Below are positions 23,553-26,687 of a DNA stretch of 26,687 bases, one piece after another. Source of the DNA: an uncultured Oscillospiraceae bacterium (GTDB taxonomy: Bacteria; Bacillota; Clostridia; Oscillospirales; Oscillospiraceae). The position numbers were made by a program, and so were the translations under genes. Where the stretch lies: assembly GCA_934615645.1 (NCBI GenBank), contig CAKTTR010000025.1, forward strand, positions 1 to 26,687, read 5' to 3'. Each line of letters starts with the position of its first letter. Position 1 is the stretch's first letter. The notes below the pieces were generated by a model. The model ran no database searches. It worked only from the letters and a program-made list of their open reading frames with translations, and was not told the origin of the DNA.

Positions 23553-23595
23553 AGACCCAATTTCTAATCTGAATTTTCAGAAAGGGGACGTTACC

Positions 23596-24102
23596 ATGGA
23601 AGCTTATACCATCACCCCCGCTGCACCGGCGGACGCGGCGGCTATTTTGGATTACTTAAGGCAGCTTGGCGGCGAGACGGACAACCTGAGCTTCGGCGCG
23701 GAGGGCTTGCCCTTCACCGTTGCGGAGGAGGAAGCGTATCTGGCGGCCCGGGAGGGGTCGCGGGATTGCCAAATGCTCCTGGTAAAGAGAAACGGGCAGA
23801 TCATCGGCGATGCCAGCGTGGAGCGCCTGCCCCGGCGGATGTGCCACCGCGGCAGCATCGGCATCTCCGTATTGAAAGCCCACTGGGGCCGGGGCATCGG
23901 CAGCGCGCTGATGGCGCAGCTCATTGCCTTTGCCAGGGAAAACGGCTTTGCCCAGCTGGAGCTGGAGGTCCGCAGCGATAACGCCCGGGCCATCCGGCTC
24001 TATGAGAAATTCGGCTTTCAAAAGCTCTGCACCCATCCGGATTTTTTCCGCATCGGCGGCCAGCGCTTTGCCTTTGATTTGATGCTGCTCCCCTTGGATT
24101 GA
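23596..24102 (+). CDS. GNAT family N-acetyltransferase
   Basis: The 168-aa protein has the GNAT acetyl-CoA site at HWGRGIGSALMAQLIAFARE (about residues 97-116), followed by GFAQLELEVRSDNARAIRLYEKFGF, the usual beta4-alpha4 and dimer motif. It transfers an acetyl group to an amine, but the substrate is unknown. Its C-terminal part resembles RimI/PhnO-like small-molecule acetyltransferases. AAAGGGG fits the ATG at 23596; an in-frame upstream ATG at 23497 is within the promoter region and rejected. The methyltransferase remnant follows after 62 nt, so they may once have shared a transcript. Confidence 0.9.
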   Translation: MEAYTITPAAPADAAAILDYLRQLGGETDNLSFGAEGLPFTVAEEEAYLAAREGSRDCQMLLVKRNGQIIGDASVERLPRRMCHRGSIGISVLKAHWGRGIGSALMAQLIAFARENGFAQLELEVRSDNARAIRLYEKFGFQKLCTHPDFFRIGGQRFAFDLMLLPLD

Positions 24103-24164
24103 ATGGGCCGAAGGTCCGATTAGAATCGTATCGCACACAGGAATTGGAAGGGACGGAGGGAAAT

Positions 24165-24774
24165 ATGTTAGATCGCAAAGGATTTGATTTATGGGCGGAT
24201 GGATATGACCGGTCGGTTGGGTTGTCCGAGGAAGAGAATGCCTATCCGTTTGCAGGGTACAAAACGGTCCTCGGCATGATTTATGAAACGATCCTGGAAA
24301 AGGAAACCCCCGTCGTTCTGGACATCGGGTTTGGGACAGGCGAAAAAGCTTTATGAGCACGGCTGCCATATTTATGGGCAGGATTTTTCGACAAGGATGA
24401 TCGAGCTGGCTTCTGAAAAGATGCCGGAGGCCCATCTTTATCAAGGGGATTTTACAAAAGGCTTGGTGGAACCGCTCGGGCAGGCGCGCTATGATTTTAT
24501 CGTTGCGACTTATGCCATCCACCATTTAACAGATCCGCAAAAGGTCGATTTTTTGAAGGAGTTGCTCGATTGGTTAAACGAGGGCGGGAAAATTTTGATC
24601 GGCGATGTCGCCTTTGCAACGCGGGAGGAATGGGCGCGATGCAAGAAAGACTGCGGCGATGCCTGGGATGGCGACGAGAGCTACTGCGTTGCGGAGGAAT
24701 TAAGAAGCGCGTTTCCCAATTTGCATTTTGAAAAAGTGACATTTTGCTCTGGCGTCCTGGTACTAACCAGATAA
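24165..24774 (+). pseudogene. SAM-dependent methyltransferase, frameshifted
   Basis: The first frame (from ATG 24165, behind GGAGGG) reads MLDRKGFDLWADGYDRSVG and reaches motif I, LDIGFGTG, then stops at 24356. The second frame continues with KKLYEHGCHIYGQDFSTRMI, YDFIVATYAIHHLTD and LNEGGKILIGDVAF to the end at 24774. The two halves together match a class I methyltransferase of small-molecule type. About 8 nt seem missing between GGC and AAAAAG near 24341-24347, since relatives usually have three residues there. A true deletion or an assembly error in an A-run are both possible. Upstream and downstream parts remain intact, which suggests a recent event. Confidence 0.8.
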
Positions 24775-24787
24775 ATCAGGAAAGAGC

Positions 24788-24831
24788 ATGGCAGCGCCCC
24801 TGTCCGCTATTGCGGATAGGGGCGCTGCCAT
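24788..24831. terminator. Long hairpin between convergent genes
   Basis: ATGGCAGCGCCCCTGTCCGC pairs over about 20 bp with GCGGATAGGGGCGCTGCCAT, one G-T, with a TATT loop. It lies between the methyltransferase remnant and the hydrolase. No T-run follows on either side, so termination may be weak or Rho-dependent. Confidence 0.65.
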
Positions 24832-24838
24832 ATTGCAG

Positions 24839-25801
24839 TCAATCCATGCTGCCCGGCAGTGGTCCCAGGCCGATGGCTTGGAGAAATTCAGAGAGCGCCG
24901 CCAGATACGCGGATTTGTCCACCAGATAGCTGATGCCGTGCCCCGCTTTGGGGATGACACACAGACGCTTGACCGGCGCGCGGCAGCGGGCATAGAGGTC
25001 GCGGCTCATCTGGCAGGGGACGAAGTTGTCCCCGCTGCCATGGAGGAGCAGCACTGGCGTCTGGCAGCGGTCCATTGCGGCCAGGGCGGTGTCTTCCTCC
25101 AAATCAAAGCCGCCGAACAGCCGCCCGCCCAAGCGAATGAGCCAGTACAGGGGGCGGACGGGGTAGTGCATCTGCCGCAGCACCTTTTCAATGATCGCCC
25201 GGGGCGATGTGTAGCCGCAGTCGGCCACGATCCCTGCGACCTGTGGCGGTAGGGATGGCCCCGCCGCCATCAGGACCGTCGCCGCGCCCATGGAGATGCC
25301 GTAGAGCAGGATCTTCGTCTCCGGGCCGTATGCTTGCAGCAGATACTGCACCCAGGCTTGGCAGTCCTCCCGCTCCCGGATGCCGAAGGTCAGGTATTTG
25401 CCCGCGCTGCGCCCGTGGGCCCGCTGGTCCGCCAGCAGGACTCGGAAGCCGGCAGCTTGGGCCTCCCGCAGGCCGCCGCAGAAATCCCGCTCGGCGGTGC
25501 TTTTGTACCCATGCAGCATCAGCATGACCGGGGCATCCGGGGCGGCGTCGTAGAATTTCCCGTGCAGCCGCAGCCCGTCGGGGCTTTGGATCCAGACGTC
25601 CTGGTAGGGCACAGCCAGCGCGTCCTCCACCAGCTGCCGGGCTTCGTCCCGGTAGGGGGCATATTGGCTGCCCCGGGGGAAGGCAAAGGGGTCACCATCG
25701 GTGCGCTGCACCCAAAACGCCAGGCGGCAGCAGATATACGCCGCCAGCAGCACCAGACCTGCCACGCCCAGTAGCGCCAGGCCGATCCAACACCAGATCA
25801 T
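24839..25801 (-). CDS. Membrane-anchored alpha/beta hydrolase
   Basis: The 320-aa product begins with one hydrophobic segment (about 1-30), so it is likely anchored in the membrane. The hydrolase core shows LMLHGYKST near 95 (oxyanion loop), Ser170 in GISMG (nucleophile elbow), Asp258 in LHGSGDNFVP and His288 in KAGHGIS, a full catalytic triad. It resembles YqkD/BAAT-type hydrolases of unknown substrate in Firmicutes. AAGGAG lies about 10 nt before the ATG. The leader contains a CGGGC/GCCCG hairpin just before the ribosome binding site. The promoter is at 25857-25885. Confidence 0.9.
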   Translation of the reverse strand: MIWCWIGLALLGVAGLVLLAAYICCRLAFWVQRTDGDPFAFPRGSQYAPYRDEARQLVEDALAVPYQDVWIQSPDGLRLHGKFYDAAPDAPVMLMLHGYKSTAERDFCGGLREAQAAGFRVLLADQRAHGRSAGKYLTFGIREREDCQAWVQYLLQAYGPETKILLYGISMGAATVLMAAGPSLPPQVAGIVADCGYTSPRAIIEKVLRQMHYPVRPLYWLIRLGGRLFGGFDLEEDTALAAMDRCQTPVLLLHGSGDNFVPCQMSRDLYARCRAPVKRLCVIPKAGHGISYLVDKSAYLAALSEFLQAIGLGPLPGSMD

Positions 25802-25856
25802 GTTCTAGCCACTCCTTCCCACGGGCATACACGCCCGATTTTTATGATTCACTCTT

Positions 25857-25885
25857 ATTATACCCGAACCCGCCTCAAAAAGCAA
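25857..25885 (-). promoter_or_regulatory. Hydrolase promoter
   Basis: On the - strand TTGCTT (25885-25880), a 17-bp spacer and TATAAT (25862-25857). The -35 box overlaps the edge of the first 37-nt repeat. Confidence 0.75.
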
Positions 25886-25917
25886 AGCCGTTGCAGCAGA
25901 ATGCTGAGGCGGCTTTG
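25881..25917. repeat. 37-nt hairpin repeat, left copy
   Basis: AGCAAAGCCG at one end and GGCGGCTTTG at the other form a 10-bp stem, with two weak positions, around a second stem CAGCA-GAA-TGCTG. A copy with two differences lies at 26333-26369. Together they bound the structured block. Confidence 0.85.
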
Positions 25918-25945
25918 CACGGATCGGCCCCAAAGCCTCGCAGAG

Positions 25946-25967
25946 TTTGCGCCGCGCACGGCGCAAA
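25946..25967. repeat. Perfect 9-bp hairpin in the structured block
   Basis: TTTGCGCCG pairs with CGGCGCAAA around CGCA. It does not follow the shared architecture of the three units described next. Confidence 0.75.
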
Positions 25968-25999
25968 TAAGGTTTAATCCGTTTTTTCCGGCGGCAAGT

Positions 26000-26063
26000 G
26001 GGTGAGACTCCAAGAGCGCAAGCGCAGCGCAGCGCGATTGGCGAAGTCGAACCCATGCAGCGC
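26000..26063. repeat. Structured repeat unit 1
   Basis: Order: GGGT (26000-26003), GA, GACT (26006-26009), CCAA-GA-GCGC, a 12-nt loop, GCGC-GA-TTGG, CGA bulge, AGTC (26045-26048), GA, ACCC (26051-26054), then ATGCAGCGC. Two GA/GA internal loops are present. Paired segments match unit 2. Confidence 0.75.
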
Positions 26064-26098
26064 ATACGTCGGGAAAAATACTTCTCGCCCTGCAAGTT

Positions 26099-26162
26099 GG
26101 GTGAGACTCCAAACACGCAAGCTTTGCGCAGCGTGTTTGGTCAAGTCGAACCCATGCAGCGC
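26099..26162. repeat. Structured repeat unit 2
   Basis: GGGT, GA, GACT, then CCAAACACGC pairing perfectly with GCGTGTTTGG around a 12-nt loop, TCA bulge, AGTC, GA, ACCC, ATGCAGCGC. The outer parts are identical to unit 1 while the inner stem differs. Confidence 0.8.
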
Positions 26163-26167
26163 TGTGG

Positions 26168-26194
26168 AATTTTCACGCCAACGGCGTGGAAATT
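26168..26194. repeat. 12-bp hairpin in the structured block
   Basis: AATTTTCACGCC pairs with GGCGTGGAAATT (one T-G) around AAC. Confidence 0.75.
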
Positions 26195-26244
26195 ATGCGC
26201 GCAGCAGGGTGCAGTTTCTTCCAACGCGAGCCCAGCGAAGCGGT

Positions 26245-26292
26245 AAGTGAGAGTCAAAATCTTTGATTTTGTTACTCAAACTTATACAGCGT
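26245..26292. repeat. Structured repeat unit 3 (covarying)
   Basis: AAGT (26245-26248), GA, GAGT, CAAAATC-TTT-GATTTTG, TT bulge, ACTC, AA, ACTT (26280-26283), then ATACAGCGT. Every stem is kept although the bases differ from units 1 and 2, so the substitutions are compensatory. Confidence 0.75.
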
Positions 26293-26304
26293 TGTCGCGT
26301 TTGA

Positions 26305-26332
26305 GCGTGTGTCAAATATTTTTGACACACGC
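26305..26332. repeat. Perfect 12-bp hairpin in the structured block
   Basis: GCGTGTGTCAAA pairs perfectly with TTTGACACACGC around TATT. It abuts the right copy of the 37-nt repeat. Confidence 0.85.
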
Positions 26333-26369
26333 AGCAAAGCCGCCGCAGCAGAATGCTGAGGCGGCTTTG
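26333..26369. repeat. 37-nt hairpin repeat, right copy
   Basis: The copy differs from 25881-25917 at two positions, and its outer stem CAAAGCCGCC/GGCGGCTTTG is perfect. It lies 24 nt beyond the kinase stop on the - strand, so it may also act as its terminator, although only a three-base T-run closes the stem. Confidence 0.85.
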
Positions 26370-26393
26370 TGTGATATTTTGCGATTTAGCGCT

Positions 26394-26687
26394 TTAGATC
26401 GAGCGGAGCGTGACGGTGAAACGGATCGTGTCCGGGGTGGGGCAGACGGCGGTGGCGTCGCCCCGGTGGGCTTGGGCGATGCTGCGGGCGATGGACAGGC
26501 CGATGCCGAACCCGCCGCCGCGGGCATCATCGGCGCGGTAAAAGCGGTGGAAGAGCTGGGCGACCTGCTCCGGCGGCATGGGCTGGCAGGGGTTTGCAAA
26601 GAGCAGCTGCGCGCCGCCGCGGATCGGCTGCAGTGCCAGGGTGATCTCGCCGCCAGGGGTGGTGTATTTCAGCGCATTGTCCAAGAA
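26394..26687 (-). CDS. Sensor histidine kinase, C-terminal part (partial)
   Basis: The frame is open to the window edge and enters as FLDNALKYTTPGGEI, the N box of the HATPase_c domain. It then shows LFHRFYRADDARGGGFGIGLSIARSIAQAH (F and G2 boxes) and ends in RFTVTLRSI. The ANPCQPMPPEQ segment replaces the usual DNGPGI-type G1 box, as in some Firmicutes kinases. The His-phosphorylation domain, sensor and partner regulator lie outside the window on the 5' side. The gene is read on the - strand, towards the hairpin block. Confidence 0.9.
   Translation of the reverse strand, partial: FLDNALKYTTPGGEITLALQPIRGGAQLLFANPCQPMPPEQVAQLFHRFYRADDARGGGFGIGLSIARSIAQAHRGDATAVCPTPDTIRFTVTLRSI

Noticed and set aside
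24330..24360. Programmed ribosomal frameshift in the methyltransferase
   Set aside because: The A-run is only five long, no stimulatory structure is seen, and residues expected after motif I are missing, which fits a deletion better.
25858..26250. Small open frames with repeated peptide patterns over the hairpin block
   Set aside because: Similar peptides arise simply because the DNA repeats; there are no ribosome binding sites and both strands are open over the same bases.
25881..26369. CRISPR array
   Set aside because: Units are irregularly spaced, repeats vary, and no cas gene is present.

Overview
The window is typical of a Gram-positive, low-endospore-type Clostridia chromosome, most likely of the Oscillospiraceae/Ruminococcaceae kind. 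This is an inference from gene content: a Firmicutes-style S10-spc-alpha cluster with a KOW protein between map and infA, zinc-type S14, zinc-lid adenylate kinase, MurT-GatD lipid II amidation, and SLH plus NlpC/P60 surface proteins. GC content is moderately high. Strong AGGAGG ribosome binding sites precede nearly every gene. No 16S rRNA or tRNA is present, so the genus cannot be fixed.

Positions 1-12147 hold one uninterrupted + strand ribosomal cluster: end of rplV, rpsC, rplP, rpmC, rpsQ, rplN, rplX, rplE, rpsN, rpsH, rplF, rplR, rpsE, rpmD, rplO, secY, adk, map, a KOW-domain gene, infA, rpmJ, rpsM, rpsK, rpsD, rpoA and rplQ. It closes with a strong palindromic terminator. The two largest internal gaps, rpsN-rpsH and rpsD-rpoA, contain inverted repeats that may be regulatory RNA. 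The map gene is unusual in carrying several near-loopless palindromes, one of them a perfect 26-bp palindrome.

Positions 12200-19275 hold accessory and cell-wall genes. First comes a BlaI-type repressor with its M56 (BlaR1-like) membrane protease, which has a non-penicillin-binding C-terminal domain, behind a promoter flanked by a long inverted repeat. Next are murT-gatD on the - strand, with a promoter placed so that the mRNA may be leaderless. Diverging from these are xth and, overlapping it by 4 nt, a secreted SLH/NlpC-P60 protein.

Positions 19193-20271 form a gene-poor, AT-richer stretch of about 1.1 kb with hairpins and two copies of a 17-nt operator-like repeat ahead of an AzgA-type purine permease. 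After it come an NSS (SNF) sodium symporter on the - strand, a divergent GNAT acetyltransferase, a frameshifted SAM methyltransferase pseudogene, an alpha/beta hydrolase (-), and the 3' end of a sensor histidine kinase (-) that runs off the window.

The most interesting unexplained structure lies at 25881-26369 between the last two genes. It is a non-coding block of eight inverted repeats bounded by two copies of a 37-nt direct repeat. Three of the units share one architecture: outer stem, GA/GA internal loop, second stem, short bulge, variable hairpin, and a conserved AYRCAGCGY tail. Base pairs change in a compensatory way between copies, which suggests a selected RNA or DNA structure rather than random sequence.
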